Part shown: piece by piece, positions 17,506 to 30,583 of the stretch
Numbering within the stretch: position 1 is the first letter of the stretch
How the letters are laid out: every line of letters begins with the position of its first letter
Source of the DNA: Chthonomonadaceae bacterium
GTDB lineage: Bacteria; Armatimonadota; Fimbriimonadia; Fimbriimonadales; Fimbriimonadaceae
Length of the DNA stretch: 64,000 nt
Assembly (NCBI GenBank): GCA_015709495.1
Contig: CP054189.1
Coordinates: 682,001-746,000, forward strand
Reading direction: 5' to 3'
Position numbers and translations under genes: made by a program
The notes under the pieces: generated by a model
Told to the model about the DNA's origin: nothing
Database searches by the model: none
The model's input: only the letters and a program-made list of their open reading frames with translations

Positions 17506-17518
17506 GGAGACAACGAAA

Positions 17519-21816
<4,298 letters not shown>

Positions 21817-21852
21817 CGAATGCCCAAGGGCGCTCGCTCGTCGGATAGGCAA

Positions 21853-22545
21853 ATGGGAACGATACTGGCCCTCGCGCTAACGGGAGTTCTCGGTTGGGAT
21901 TCTCTCCCGCAAGAAGCGCCGCGCCTCGCAATTGGGCTCGCGCCGATCGTCAACACGTGCGATCCCAAGTTCCCCCATGCGGACAAGGAGTTCGTCCGGG
22001 CCGAGATGGACGGATGGATCGAGAAGCTCCTTGCAAGGTCCGCCGAATCCTCAGGCTACCGGCTGGTCGGCCGAGAGAAGACGGGACCAGCGGCCAAGGA
22101 CCTGGGGATCGACTTTGCCAACGGCCGACAACGGAACCTCGCCCAACTCACCAGTCTCGGCACACAGGTCGAGGCCCAGTTCGTGATTCTGATCCTGGTC
22201 GGCAGGGATAGCCAGAAGAACGCCGAGGTCTCGTCGATCCTCAGCAACCCGGGACGGCCCCTTAGTGAATCGAAGGTCGAGGTGCGGACTTGGGTGAGCT
22301 CCGTACCCGATGCCAAGTGGCTCGCGGACGGGTCGAAGCGCGCGATACCCGGTCTCGCGCAGGGCCCCTACTTCGGGACGACCCGCAGCGGGGAGATCAC
22401 GGGCAACCCCGACGACATCGCCCAAATGATCTTGCTGGAATCCAAGCGACGCGCGGAATGGCTCGGGCGGGCGGCGTTCTCGGGAGCGATGCAAGTTCTT
22501 TCGAATACATTGGGCTTCAAGCAGCCCGAACCGCCCTCTCGCTAA
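21853..22545 (+). CDS. Predicted secreted protein, function unknown
   Basis: From the ATG at 21853 the protein has 230 residues, starting with a short hydrophobic segment (M-G-T-I-L-A-L-A-L-T-G-V-L) that looks like a signal peptide. The body has alternating helices and strands, with V-E-A-Q-F-V-I-L-I-L-V-G as a clear core strand, and no recognisable motif. The overall design (N-terminal strand L-A-I-G-L-A-P-I, then a repeated sensing of a supplied name or state) does not identify a family. It follows gyrB by 37 bases and may be cotranscribed. Its stop overlaps the end of convergent priA. Confidence 0.6.
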   Translation: MGTILALALTGVLGWDSLPQEAPRLAIGLAPIVNTCDPKFPHADKEFVRAEMDGWIEKLLARSAESSGYRLVGREKTGPAAKDLGIDFANGRQRNLAQLTSLGTQVEAQFVILILVGRDSQKNAEVSSILSNPGRPLSESKVEVRTWVSSVPDAKWLADGSKRAIPGLAQGPYFGTTRSGEITGNPDDIAQMILLESKRRAEWLGRAAFSGAMQVLSNTLGFKQPEPPSR

Positions 22546-24974
22546 ACGAGCGAGTTGGGATCCACGTCGATCACCACCTGGACGCCGTGCGGCTCGAAAC
22601 CGGCAAGCGCCTGGCCCACCCAGTTCAGCGGTTCCTGCGGGTTCAGCTTCAACAGCAGGTGCCTCCGCCACCGGTTGTTGAGCCGTTCGATGGCGCAGTC
22701 GGTCGGCCCTAAGAGGGTTGCCTCAGCGTTCGCCCTGCGGATTCGCTGGGCGGCCTCGGAGGAAGCGGACTCCACGTCCTTCCTCGATTCGCCGCTTAGG
22801 ACCACATTGACTAGTCTCACGAAAGGCGGATAACGAACGGCGGCGCGTTCGGCCCTCTCTGCTTCGAAGAGCCCAAGGTAGTCGTGTTCGACGACCCTTT
22901 GCAGCGCCGGGTGGTCGGGATTCATCGTTTGGATCACCACGTAACCCGGGGACTGTCCGCGTCCCGCCCTTCCCGCGACCTGGGCGAGAAGTTGAAACGT
23001 GCGCTCGGTCGCTCGGAAGTCAGGCACGTTGAGGGAGATGTCGGCGGCGACCACCCCGACCATCGTCACATGAGGGAAGTTGAGGCCCTTGGCGACCATC
23101 TGAGTGCCGACCAAGATGTCGATCTCGCGGGCAGCGAATCCAGCGAGGACCTGCTCCAAGGCGCCGCGCTTTTGCGCCACGTCCCGGTCGAGTCGCGCCA
23201 CCCTCGCGTCGGGGAATAGCTCCCGGATCGAATCCTCCACTCGCTCCGTCCCCACCCCAAAAACGCGAATCCTCGATCCCTCACAACTCGGGCAAATCTC
23301 CGGCGCGGAGGTTTGATAGAGACAGTGATGGCACCGCAGCCGGTGCGTTCGCTTGCTATAGGAAAGCGACACCGCGCAATTGGGGCACTTGAATTGGAAT
23401 CCGCAATCGCGGCACACAAGAAACGGTGCGTAGGCTCGGCGGTTGAGGAACAGGATCGCCTGCTCCCCGCGATCAAGCGTTTCCCGGAGTCGCTCGACGA
23501 ATCTCGGCGCGAACAGCGAGGGCTGGCCGGTTCGAAACCCCTCTCGGAGGTCGACGATTTCGACAGTTGGCAACTGCGCCTTAGCCGCCCGCTCCGGGAG
23601 CGAAAGCAGCGTGATTTTGTCTTCGTCGGCCTCGTGGAACGTCTCGACGCTGGGCGTGGCGGAACCAAACACGATCGGGCAGGAGTGGATTCGACTCAGA
23701 GCCTCCCCAAGCGATCTGGCGTGGTACCTTGGGGCGGCCTCTTGTTTGTAGCTACCCTCATGCTCCTCGTCCATAACGATGAGCCCCAGGTTCGAGAGGG
23801 GCGCAAACGCCGCGCTCCGAGCCCCAATCACCACCGGAGCCTCGCCTGACCGGACCGACATCCAACTCTCGATGCGCTGCGAGGCAGTAAGGTCGCTGTG
23901 CAGAAGGGCGACGCGGCCCCCAAAACGTTCGCGCAGCAGCGAGACCGCTTGGCTTGCCAGTGCGATCTCCGGAACGAGGAACAGGACCTGGCGGCCCATT
24001 TTGAGCGCTGATTGGGCGGCCCGAAGATAGACTTCGGTCTTGCCGCTGCCCGTCACCCCGAAGAGCAAGAACCTCTGCGAAATCCGCGACTCCACGGCCG
24101 CAATAAGGGCGTCGATGGCGATCACTTGATGGCGGTTGGGCGTGTGCGCTGGGGTCGCTACGCTGGCGTCTTGCTGCAAGGGAGTGAGCAGGCCCGCGTC
24201 AGTCAGCGCTCGGATCGTGGTTTCGGTGACCCCGCAGAGGGCGCGGATGTCGCTGGCCGCAAGAGCCGGGTGATCGATTTCTTGCAGCCTGACGAGCGTG
24301 AGCGCTTGAGCGGGTCGCTTGCGGGTGTTCGCCTTGAGAAACCGCTCGATCTTATCGGCGTCGTCCGTGAGTTTGAGTAAAACCCCTGCTCTTCGTGATT
24401 CCGTCGGAACGTCCGCAACGATCGAGTCTTCGACGAAGCCCTGATTCCTGAGAGATTTCAGCGCTCGCAAGAGCCCAAGGTCGAGCTTCTTCGTTCGAGG
24501 CTCGACGAGGGGCTTCCCCAGGTCCTTGAGCATGGCAAGGACCTCTCGCTCGTGGACGGCGAGCGTCGATTCGCCCCCCCGATCCGCATCGGCGCGCAGA
24601 CTCCAGGCGCGGGTGATCATCCCATGCGCGCCCGGAGGAAGAGCGGCGGTGATCGCCACCGGAAGCGGGCACAAATACTCCTCGGTGACGTGCCTGACGA
24701 GCTGAATCACCTCTTGAGGGAGAGCAAACCCCGAAATCGTCGACTGGGCCCCTTTCAGTTGAGAAGCCGGGAATCCGAGCTCCTCTTGCGAGACCTCGCG
24801 CAGGCCCACGACGAACCCCAACGCGGTGCGCGGGCCGACCGGAACCGCGACGGCGTCACCGACTTTCATCTGCAGGGTTGCGGCATACGTAAAAACCGAG
24901 TGCAGCCCGCCAGTCTTTGCATCGAGAGCCACGTCGGCGACCTTCAGGGTTCGATCGTCGCGCTTTGTAGCCAC
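22542..24974 (-). CDS. priA: Primosomal replication restart helicase N'
   Basis: The 3'-5' helicase that reloads replisomes at stalled forks. The N-terminal 3' DNA-binding domain occupies about residues 1-110. The helicase has Walker A G-V-T-G-S-G-K-T-E and Walker B V-M-D-E-E-H. Eight zinc-binding cysteines follow in C-R-D-C, C-P-N-C, C-H-H-C and C-P-S-C pairs, inserted as usual between the helicase lobes. The motif G-T-Q-M-V-A-K-G-L-N-F-P and the A-G-R-A-G-R-G motif VI are also present. Length of 810 residues is normal. It is divergent from the flagellar genes. Confidence 0.96.
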   Translation of the reverse strand: MATKRDDRTLKVADVALDAKTGGLHSVFTYAATLQMKVGDAVAVPVGPRTALGFVVGLREVSQEELGFPASQLKGAQSTISGFALPQEVIQLVRHVTEEYLCPLPVAITAALPPGAHGMITRAWSLRADADRGGESTLAVHEREVLAMLKDLGKPLVEPRTKKLDLGLLRALKSLRNQGFVEDSIVADVPTESRRAGVLLKLTDDADKIERFLKANTRKRPAQALTLVRLQEIDHPALAASDIRALCGVTETTIRALTDAGLLTPLQQDASVATPAHTPNRHQVIAIDALIAAVESRISQRFLLFGVTGSGKTEVYLRAAQSALKMGRQVLFLVPEIALASQAVSLLRERFGGRVALLHSDLTASQRIESWMSVRSGEAPVVIGARSAAFAPLSNLGLIVMDEEHEGSYKQEAAPRYHARSLGEALSRIHSCPIVFGSATPSVETFHEADEDKITLLSLPERAAKAQLPTVEIVDLREGFRTGQPSLFAPRFVERLRETLDRGEQAILFLNRRAYAPFLVCRDCGFQFKCPNCAVSLSYSKRTHRLRCHHCLYQTSAPEICPSCEGSRIRVFGVGTERVEDSIRELFPDARVARLDRDVAQKRGALEQVLAGFAAREIDILVGTQMVAKGLNFPHVTMVGVVAADISLNVPDFRATERTFQLLAQVAGRAGRGQSPGYVVIQTMNPDHPALQRVVEHDYLGLFEAERAERAAVRYPPFVRLVNVVLSGESRKDVESASSEAAQRIRRANAEATLLGPTDCAIERLNNRWRRHLLLKLNPQEPLNWVGQALAGFEPHGVQVVIDVDPNSLV

Positions 24975-25112
24975 ATGAAATAGCGTACACGATCAGGGGC
25001 CTATAGGGGGCCCGGACGATTGGGGATGGGCGAGAATCTCCAAAACCTGAAGTCGATTGCGAAGTTTGAACCCTAATCCCCGCAAAGTTGCGTGCCGACT
25101 TCTGATTTGGGG

Positions 25113-25835
25113 ATGAACCGCGGAATTGAAACGACTGCCATAGGGATGCTTGCGAGCCAGCGAGCGATGGACCTGATCGCCAACAACCTCGCCAACGCCT
25201 CGACAAGGGGCTACAAGCGCGACGGCCTGGCGTTCGGGGAGACGCTCTCGCGGCAGATGGGGGTTCCCAACGGCAACGATCCGATCGATAAGCCTCTGCC
25301 AGGCGTCGGGGTCGCAGCCTCCTTTACGGTCTTCGAGCAAGGCGCTTTGGAGACCACGGGGCGGCCGTTCGACGTCGCGCTGGCCTCGAATCGCGGGATG
25401 TTTGCCGTTCAGACCGAGGCAGGCGTCCGCTACACGCGGGACGGAGCGTTTACGCTCAACTCCGACGGAATGCTCTCGACCGTGCGGGGCGAGCCCGTCT
25501 TGGACGACGGAGGACTTCCGATTCAGATTCCCCAGGGCGAGATTGCGACCTCCGAAGACGGAAGCATTTCGGCCGACGGAGTCGTCGTCGCCCGGTTGGG
25601 CGTTTTTGACGGCACGTTCGCTAAGGACGGAGCGGGACGGTTCCAGTCTCAAGACGCCGAGCCCGACCCTGAGCTTCGGGTTCAGTGGCGGGCGCTCGAA
25701 TCCTCTAACGTGAACCCCATCCAATCGATGATCCAACTGATCGAAGTCGGGAGAGCGTTCGAACTCGCCCAGAGGTCGATTCAGCAACAAGACGAACTGA
25801 CACAGAAACTCATCCAGAGCCTTCACAACTCCTAA
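25113..25835 (+). CDS. flgF: Flagellar rod protein (proximal rod, FlgF)
   Basis: A rod component between the MS ring and the hook. It begins M-N-R-G-I-E-T-T-A-I-G-M, as FlgF does, followed by the flagellar rod/hook motif N-N-L-A-N-A-S-T-R-G-Y-K-R. The C-terminus has the coiled E-S-S-N-V-N-P-I-Q-S-M-I-Q-L-I-E-V-G-R-A-F-E, split from the same superfamily. The ATG at 25113 is preceded by TTGGGG. A GTG at 25092 would add seven residues. It starts the flagellar run and is 140 bases from divergent priA. Confidence 0.88.
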   Translation: MNRGIETTAIGMLASQRAMDLIANNLANASTRGYKRDGLAFGETLSRQMGVPNGNDPIDKPLPGVGVAASFTVFEQGALETTGRPFDVALASNRGMFAVQTEAGVRYTRDGAFTLNSDGMLSTVRGEPVLDDGGLPIQIPQGEIATSEDGSISADGVVVARLGVFDGTFAKDGAGRFQSQDAEPDPELRVQWRALESSNVNPIQSMIQLIEVGRAFELAQRSIQQQDELTQKLIQSLHNS

Positions 25836-25957
25836 TCAGCCGGACCTTGGCCAGGAAGGCCAGGAGGCGGGTCAGGCGAGCCGATGAACTCGCCGCGAAG
25901 GATCGAAGAAGGCCGCGACACCGGCGTCGGGAGACGCAAGGAGAATACGGCACAGTC

Positions 25958-26746
25958 ATGATGCGATCTTTGACAACCGCGGGCACCGGCATGGTCGCCC
26001 AGCAAATGAATCTGGACACGATTGCGAACAACCTCGCAAACGTCAACACCACAGCCTTCAAGCAGCAGCGAGCCGAGTTCCAGGACCTGATGTACCAAAT
26101 CTACAAGGTTTCAGGGACCAGCACAGGAGCGGGCGCCCAACAGCCGATTACGCTCAACGTGGGACTCGGATCGAAGTTCTCGGCCAACGCCACTTCATTC
26201 AACTCAGGTCCCCTTCTGGCGACCGGCAACCCGCTCGATCTCGCGATTTCTGGCGAAGGGTTCTTCGAAATCGAACTCCCGAACGGAACCCTTGCCTACA
26301 CCCGTGATGGGTCGTTCAAGGTCGATGCAAACGGGATTCTCGTAACGAGCGACGGTTATCCGCTCTCGCCCAGCATTACGATCCCCACCGGAGTCACGGC
26401 GGTCTCGGTCAGCGAATCGGGCGTCATCAGCGCGCTGCTGCCGGACACGAACGAACCCCAAGAACTGGGACAACTGACCGTGGCGATTTTCCCGAACCCT
26501 TCGGGTCTGATCCGGCTGGGTCAGAACCTCTACGAAGCGGGCGGGGCAAGCGGCACTCCCACCACGGTCAACCCTGGCGAGGATGGCTCCGGCCGGATTC
26601 AAGCGGGGTTCCTCGAGGGGTCCAACGTTCAGATCGTCGAGGAGATGGTGCGGATGATCCTCGCCCAGAGGGCCTACGAAATCAACTCCAAGGCGATCCA
26701 GACCGCCGACGACATGCTCGGGATGCTCAACAACCTCAAGAGGTAA
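25958..26746 (+). CDS. flgG: Flagellar distal rod protein
   Basis: Forms the distal rod that passes through the P and L rings. The start is M-M-R-S-L-T-T-A-G-T-G-M, followed by N-N-L-A-N-V-N-T-T-A-F-K. The central region has A-I-S-G-E-G-F-F-E-I and Y-T-R-D-G-S-F-K-V-D, and the end has L-E-G-S-N-V-Q-I-V-E-E-M-V-R-M-I. Two adjacent ATGs (25958 and 25961) are possible starts. AAGGAGA lies about 13 bases before the first. The upstream 120-base gap contains a 6-bp inverted repeat (GGCGAG at 25875, CTCGCC at 25889). Confidence 0.95.
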   Translation: MMRSLTTAGTGMVAQQMNLDTIANNLANVNTTAFKQQRAEFQDLMYQIYKVSGTSTGAGAQQPITLNVGLGSKFSANATSFNSGPLLATGNPLDLAISGEGFFEIELPNGTLAYTRDGSFKVDANGILVTSDGYPLSPSITIPTGVTAVSVSESGVISALLPDTNEPQELGQLTVAIFPNPSGLIRLGQNLYEAGGASGTPTTVNPGEDGSGRIQAGFLEGSNVQIVEEMVRMILAQRAYEINSKAIQTADDMLGMLNNLKR

Positions 26747-26752
26747 TTCGAA

Positions 26753-27913
26753 ATGACGACCCTCGCAGCCCTCACCCTTGCTACCGGCGTCTGGCTCTCG
26801 GTCGACGTTTCGATCGACGGGCCCGGATACCTGAGGTTCGCTCTCGAAGGAAGGATCGTTTACGCCAAGAGCGCAACGCTTCAGGTGCAGGGCGGAAGGC
26901 TCACTCACCCGACAGGAGCGCCCCTGGTTCCCACGGTTCCCGCGCCAGCGGCGCTGGAATCGCTCTCGATCACCGAAGACGGGTGGGTCGAGGGACGTTC
27001 TCAGTCGAGCGAGTCGCGATTGGGGCGGATCGTTCTCGCGCAAGTTGCGGGCAGCCCGACGCTTCTGGAGGCGGGGCTCATGGCCTTCAGCCAGCGCCCT
27101 CGCGTGGGTTTCCCAGCAAGCGAAGGCTGGGGCAAGGTGGTTTCCGGGAAGGTGGGCGTTTCCCTCCGAACGGAGCCGGCAGTAGACCCGACGATAAGCC
27201 CTCTCCTCCCCCCGGGCAGCTTGATTCTGCGAGCCCCGGAGCGAGTCGAGGTCGACCCTGGACCGGTTCGACTTCTCGACCTCCTACAACTGGAAGGCCG
27301 GACGGAGTGGCATCGCTTGCTGGAATCGATCGAGATCGCGCAAGCGCCCCCGGTCGGCGTTTCGCAGAAGATTTCCAAAGCCCGTGTCGTAGCCCGGGTT
27401 CAAACCGCAGGAATCGCGCCCTCCCAAATCGTCGACGAACTCCCGCCCCTCATCGAAGTCGTCACGCGGTCCCAGGCAGTCCCCGCTGCTCAGTTGGTGA
27501 CTGCCGCGCGTGAGGCTGCAAAGCGCGAGCTGGGCGACCTCCCGTTTTCAAGCGAAGCCGACGAGCGAGACTTCATCGCGCCGGTCGGGGTGGTCGAGCT
27601 GCGCGCCGAATCGGTGCGAACTGCCAACAGTTCGGTTTCGGTCGTGCTGGCCGTCTATATCGGCGGATCGAAGTTCAATTCTCGGACGATCCGCCTGTCC
27701 GTCGATTCGGCCGAGGCGGGCGTCAAGGCCGGCTCGACGGTGAAAGTCCTTGTCCGATCGGGCGGCGTCGTAGCTGAACTCTCCGGACGGGCAAAGTCCA
27801 ACGCATTCGTGGGCCAAGCGGTCGAAGTGAGCCTCTCCCTCGGCCAGCCCCCCACCCAAACAACCCACCTCGGCGTCGTGAAAGCGCCGGGCATCGTGGA
27901 GGTGAAACTATGA
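26753..27913 (+). CDS. flgA: FlgA-type P-ring chaperone with N-terminal FlgG-like domain
   Basis: FlgA helps assemble the periplasmic P ring, and the gene sits between flgG and flgH. At 386 residues it is about 150 longer than ordinary FlgA. Residues about 15-120 follow the pattern of the FlgG central domain: D-V-S-I-D-G-P-G-Y-L-R-F against FlgG A-I-S-G-E-G-F-F-E-I, then R-L-T-H-P-T-G-A-P-L-V-P against I-L-V-T-S-D-G-Y-P-L-S-P, and S-I-T-E-D-G-W-V-E-G against S-V-S-E-S-G-V-I-S-A. From about residue 155, the FlgA part ends with the SAF-type barrel (K-A-G-S-T-V-K-V-L-V-R-S-G-G-V-V). A signal peptide is weak. Its stop overlaps flgH. Confidence 0.8.
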   Translation: MTTLAALTLATGVWLSVDVSIDGPGYLRFALEGRIVYAKSATLQVQGGRLTHPTGAPLVPTVPAPAALESLSITEDGWVEGRSQSSESRLGRIVLAQVAGSPTLLEAGLMAFSQRPRVGFPASEGWGKVVSGKVGVSLRTEPAVDPTISPLLPPGSLILRAPERVEVDPGPVRLLDLLQLEGRTEWHRLLESIEIAQAPPVGVSQKISKARVVARVQTAGIAPSQIVDELPPLIEVVTRSQAVPAAQLVTAAREAAKRELGDLPFSSEADERDFIAPVGVVELRAESVRTANSSVSVVLAVYIGGSKFNSRTIRLSVDSAEAGVKAGSTVKVLVRSGGVVAELSGRAKSNAFVGQAVEVSLSLGQPPTQTTHLGVVKAPGIVEVKL

Positions 27914-28506
27914 AAGCCTTGTCCTCATGTGTGGCGACGTTGCTGCTCGCTGGAGTCGCGGGCGCGCAAGCCGTCGATCCCAACAACCCTGGCTCACTAT
28001 GGCCGGCCCATTACATCAACCCGATGATGGATCGGACCGCTCGGGCCGAGGGCGACGTGGTGACGATTCTCATCAGCGAATCGACCATCGCTTCGTTTGC
28101 CGCTAGCACCAAGGCGTCCAAGTCGGACGACAATGCGATCACGCGAGCTGTCGGCCCTCTCATCGACAAACTCATTCCCGCTCTCTCGACGGCCGCATCT
28201 TCCACCGTGGACGGAAAGGGCAACACGAGTCAATCGGGCCGGTTGGTGGCCCGGATGACAGGAATTGTGAAGCAGGTCCTTCCGAACGGCCAGCTCGTGC
28301 TCGAAGGCACGCGCTCGGTGCAAGTCAACAAGCAAGTTCAGACGTTTCGCCTCACTGGAGTCGTGCGCCGCGACGACATTCGTAGCGACAACACGGTGCT
28401 CAGCGAGCACATCGCCGAGGCGAGCATCACCGTCGACGGCAAGGGAATGATCAGCGACCGACAGCAGCGGGGCATCATTACGCGGATCCTCGACTGGCTG
28501 TTTTAG
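27910..28506 (+). CDS. flgH: Flagellar L-ring protein
   Basis: Forms the outer-membrane bushing around the rod, so it implies an outer membrane. Recognisable segments are S-L-W-P near the mature start, G-D-V-V-T-I-L-I-S-E-S-T, the central G-I-V-K-Q-V-L-P-N-G-Q-L-V-L-E-G, and V-V-R-R-D-D-I near the C-terminus. The N-terminal signal (about residues 1-20) ends G-A-Q-A without a Cys, so the usual FlgH lipobox is absent. The start ATG overlaps the TGA of flgA. Confidence 0.93.
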   Translation: MKALSSCVATLLLAGVAGAQAVDPNNPGSLWPAHYINPMMDRTARAEGDVVTILISESTIASFAASTKASKSDDNAITRAVGPLIDKLIPALSTAASSTVDGKGNTSQSGRLVARMTGIVKQVLPNGQLVLEGTRSVQVNKQVQTFRLTGVVRRDDIRSDNTVLSEHIAEASITVDGKGMISDRQQRGIITRILDWLF

Positions 28507-28515
28507 GAGCGAAAC

Positions 28516-29718
28516 ATGAGATTCTTACTTGCCTTCGCAATCGTTTTCGCCACTAGCCCGTTGGGGGCTCAGTCGGACCCCGGCCAGGGTGGCGACCAGT
28601 CCGGTGCGGTCGTTTCGCAAGAGGCCCTGCAACGCGCGGCCAAGAGACTGGAAAGCATCATCGACGCTGAAAAGAACGGCATCGAAGTGCGAATCAAGGA
28701 CATCGCCAGGTTCCGCGGCGTCAGGAGCAACCAGCTACTCGGCTACGGGCTGGTCGTGGGCCTGGAAGGGACTGGCGACACCAAGAACACCCCGTTTACG
28801 CAAACTCTCCTTGCGAACGCCATGAAGTTCGCAGGTACGGCGGTCGACCCGAACTTCCTCAAGGTGAAGAATGTGGCGGTTGTAGCCATCACCGCCGAGC
28901 TTCCCCCCTTCTCGACGCCGGGCAACCGGATCGACGTGACCGTTCAGTCGATTGGGGACGCGAAGAGCCTTCAGGGCGGGACGCTGTTGCAGGCGCCCCT
29001 GTACGCTGCCAACAGCAAGGACGTTGTCTACGCCGCCGCGCAGGGTTCGGTCAGCATCGGTGGGTTCAACGTTGGCTCCGGCGGCAACTCGGTGCAGAAG
29101 AACCACTCGACGGTCGGACGAATCCCCTCGGGCGCGTTCGTCGAAACGGCCGTGTCCACGCAGACCGTCTTCGACGGAAAGCTGTTCTTGGAACTCGACG
29201 AGGCGGACCTTACGACCTCGAAGCGGGTCGCCGAGAAGATCGCATCCGTGTGGCCGGAGTACCTCCCAAGGGCGCTGACCGCGGGCACCATCGAACTCAA
29301 CCTCCCCCCCGACCGACTGCCCATCGAATCGATGAGCGAGATCGAACTCCTGACCGTCCGCGCGGACACCGCCGCCCTGGTGGTGATCAACGAACGAACG
29401 GGAACGATCGTAGTCGGGGGTAACGTCCGGCTCGGACCCGCGGTCGTGGCGAAGGGCAGCCTCAATGTCAGGATCGAAACCGATCTGCTTGTGAGTCAGC
29501 CCGCGCCTTTCTCCAAAGGGGAGACCGCCGTCGTGCCCCAAACCCGAGTCGACGCACGAGAGGACCAAGCGCAAGTAGCGCTGATCGCCCCGACCGCGAC
29601 CGTCGCCGACCTCGCCAAGCTCTTTCAGGCGCTGAGAGTCAGTCCGACCGACATCATCGCCATCCTGCAAGCGCTTCAGGAACAAGGCTCGCTGAAGGCA
29701 AGGATCAAGGTGCAGTAG
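28516..29718 (+). CDS. flgI: Flagellar P-ring protein
   Basis: The periplasmic P-ring subunit. A signal peptide of about 19 residues ends G-A-Q, followed by a 40-residue linker. The conserved region begins V-R-I-K-D-I-A-R-F-R-G-V-R-S-N-Q-L-L-G-Y-G and continues L-V-V-G-L-E-G-T-G-D. Length (400 residues) is slightly above the usual 365 because of the linker. A GGAGCGAAAC stretch precedes the ATG, and flgJ starts two bases after its stop. Confidence 0.96.
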   Translation: MRFLLAFAIVFATSPLGAQSDPGQGGDQSGAVVSQEALQRAAKRLESIIDAEKNGIEVRIKDIARFRGVRSNQLLGYGLVVGLEGTGDTKNTPFTQTLLANAMKFAGTAVDPNFLKVKNVAVVAITAELPPFSTPGNRIDVTVQSIGDAKSLQGGTLLQAPLYAANSKDVVYAAAQGSVSIGGFNVGSGGNSVQKNHSTVGRIPSGAFVETAVSTQTVFDGKLFLELDEADLTTSKRVAEKIASVWPEYLPRALTAGTIELNLPPDRLPIESMSEIELLTVRADTAALVVINERTGTIVVGGNVRLGPAVVAKGSLNVRIETDLLVSQPAPFSKGETAVVPQTRVDAREDQAQVALIAPTATVADLAKLFQALRVSPTDIIAILQALQEQGSLKARIKVQ

Positions 29719-29720
29719 CC

Positions 29721-30095
29721 ATGATGAATCCGCTCACTGACAACTTGGGCCTTGCTCTTCAGGCCGCCCCGACCGTCGCGAAGCTCAAGAAAACGACCTC
29801 CGACCTCGAAGGGGTGTTCGTCAAGGACCTCATCTCGGTCATGCGGAGGTCGATCCCGAAAACCGGCTTCGGGCAAGGGTACGGGACCGAAATCTACGAC
29901 GACCTCTTCAATCAGGCGATCGCCGACTCGGTCGCGAAGCGCGGGACCTTCGGCTTCGGTTCGATGCTCTTCCGGCAGCTTGCGCCGTCGGCATTCGCCC
30001 AGGAAGTTCAGCGACTCGCTCAAGAGGCAACCGCTTCGAAAACGAGCCCGTCGACTTCAGACCCCCTCAACCTCACTCTCAAGGACAACTCATGA
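29721..30095 (+). CDS. flgJ: Flagellar rod-binding protein (FlgJ N-terminal type)
   Basis: At 124 residues it corresponds only to the rod-capping N-terminal half of FlgJ; there is no muramidase domain, as in many non-enteric bacteria. The diagnostic segment is L-E-G-V-F-V-K-D-L-I-S-V-M-R-R-S-I-P, followed by Y-D-D-L-F-N-Q-A-I-A-D-S-V-A. Another enzyme must open the peptidoglycan for the rod. It starts two bases after flgI and overlaps flgN by four bases. Confidence 0.88.
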   Translation: MMNPLTDNLGLALQAAPTVAKLKKTTSDLEGVFVKDLISVMRRSIPKTGFGQGYGTEIYDDLFNQAIADSVAKRGTFGFGSMLFRQLAPSAFAQEVQRLAQEATASKTSPSTSDPLNLTLKDNS

Positions 30096-30574
30096 AAACA
30101 CGTGAACTGCAAACCCATTGGTGGGAATGGCTCGGCGCATCGGAGCGATTGCTCCGGACGCTGCACGAGCAGACCGCCGCACTTACCCTCCGCGACGTCG
30201 GAAGGATCGAGAGGCTCCAGCCTGACCTCGATTCCCTGCTCGACCAACTGCGACGAATTGATGACCGCGCTGCGGCTTGCGCCCAATCGCTGGCCGAAAG
30301 TCTGGGCACGGAGCCCAACCTTCGAAGCTTAGTGCAAGTTCTGGAAAAGACCGAAGCGCAGCAGGTCCAGTCCGTCGCCAATCGAGTCATGGTAGCCGCG
30401 AGGAACATCGCGCAAATCCTCAATCGCAACCGCGCGCTTATCGAGAGCGAGATGACGTACGTCAACGGCACGCTGACGCTCATCGCCCAAGCCGCTGAGG
30501 GGCAACCGGAGACTCAGACGAAGTATCGGAGGCCCTCTCCCACCGCCGCAGTCCTGATGGACCAGGCCGCATAA
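30092..30574 (+). CDS. flgN: FlgN-like flagellar chaperone
   Basis: A largely helical 160-residue protein with a pattern of heptad-like hydrophobics (W-L-G-A-S-E-R-L-L-R-T-L-H-E-Q-T at the start, then a long second helix). Its position just before flgK and flgL is where the export chaperone FlgN for these hook-associated proteins normally lies. Sequence conservation in the family is low, so the call rests on helical layout, length and position. The ATG overlaps flgJ's stop (ATGA), and flgK follows by nine bases. Confidence 0.75.
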   Translation: MKTRELQTHWWEWLGASERLLRTLHEQTAALTLRDVGRIERLQPDLDSLLDQLRRIDDRAAACAQSLAESLGTEPNLRSLVQVLEKTEAQQVQSVANRVMVAARNIAQILNRNRALIESEMTYVNGTLTLIAQAAEGQPETQTKYRRPSPTAAVLMDQAA

Positions 30575-30583
30575 GGAGGCCCC

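Noticed and set aside
25074-25101. Possible sigma-28 flagellar promoter (TAAT, 16 bases, GCCGACTT) before flgF
   Set aside because: The spacing is one base longer than the consensus, the -10 half matches poorly, and the start site would lie only a few bases from the ATG.
25875-25905. Hammerhead-like CCGAUGA and CGAAG in the flgF-flgG gap
   Set aside because: The invariant CUGAUGA core is not present (CCGAUGA instead) and no stem III with a cleavage triplet could be found.
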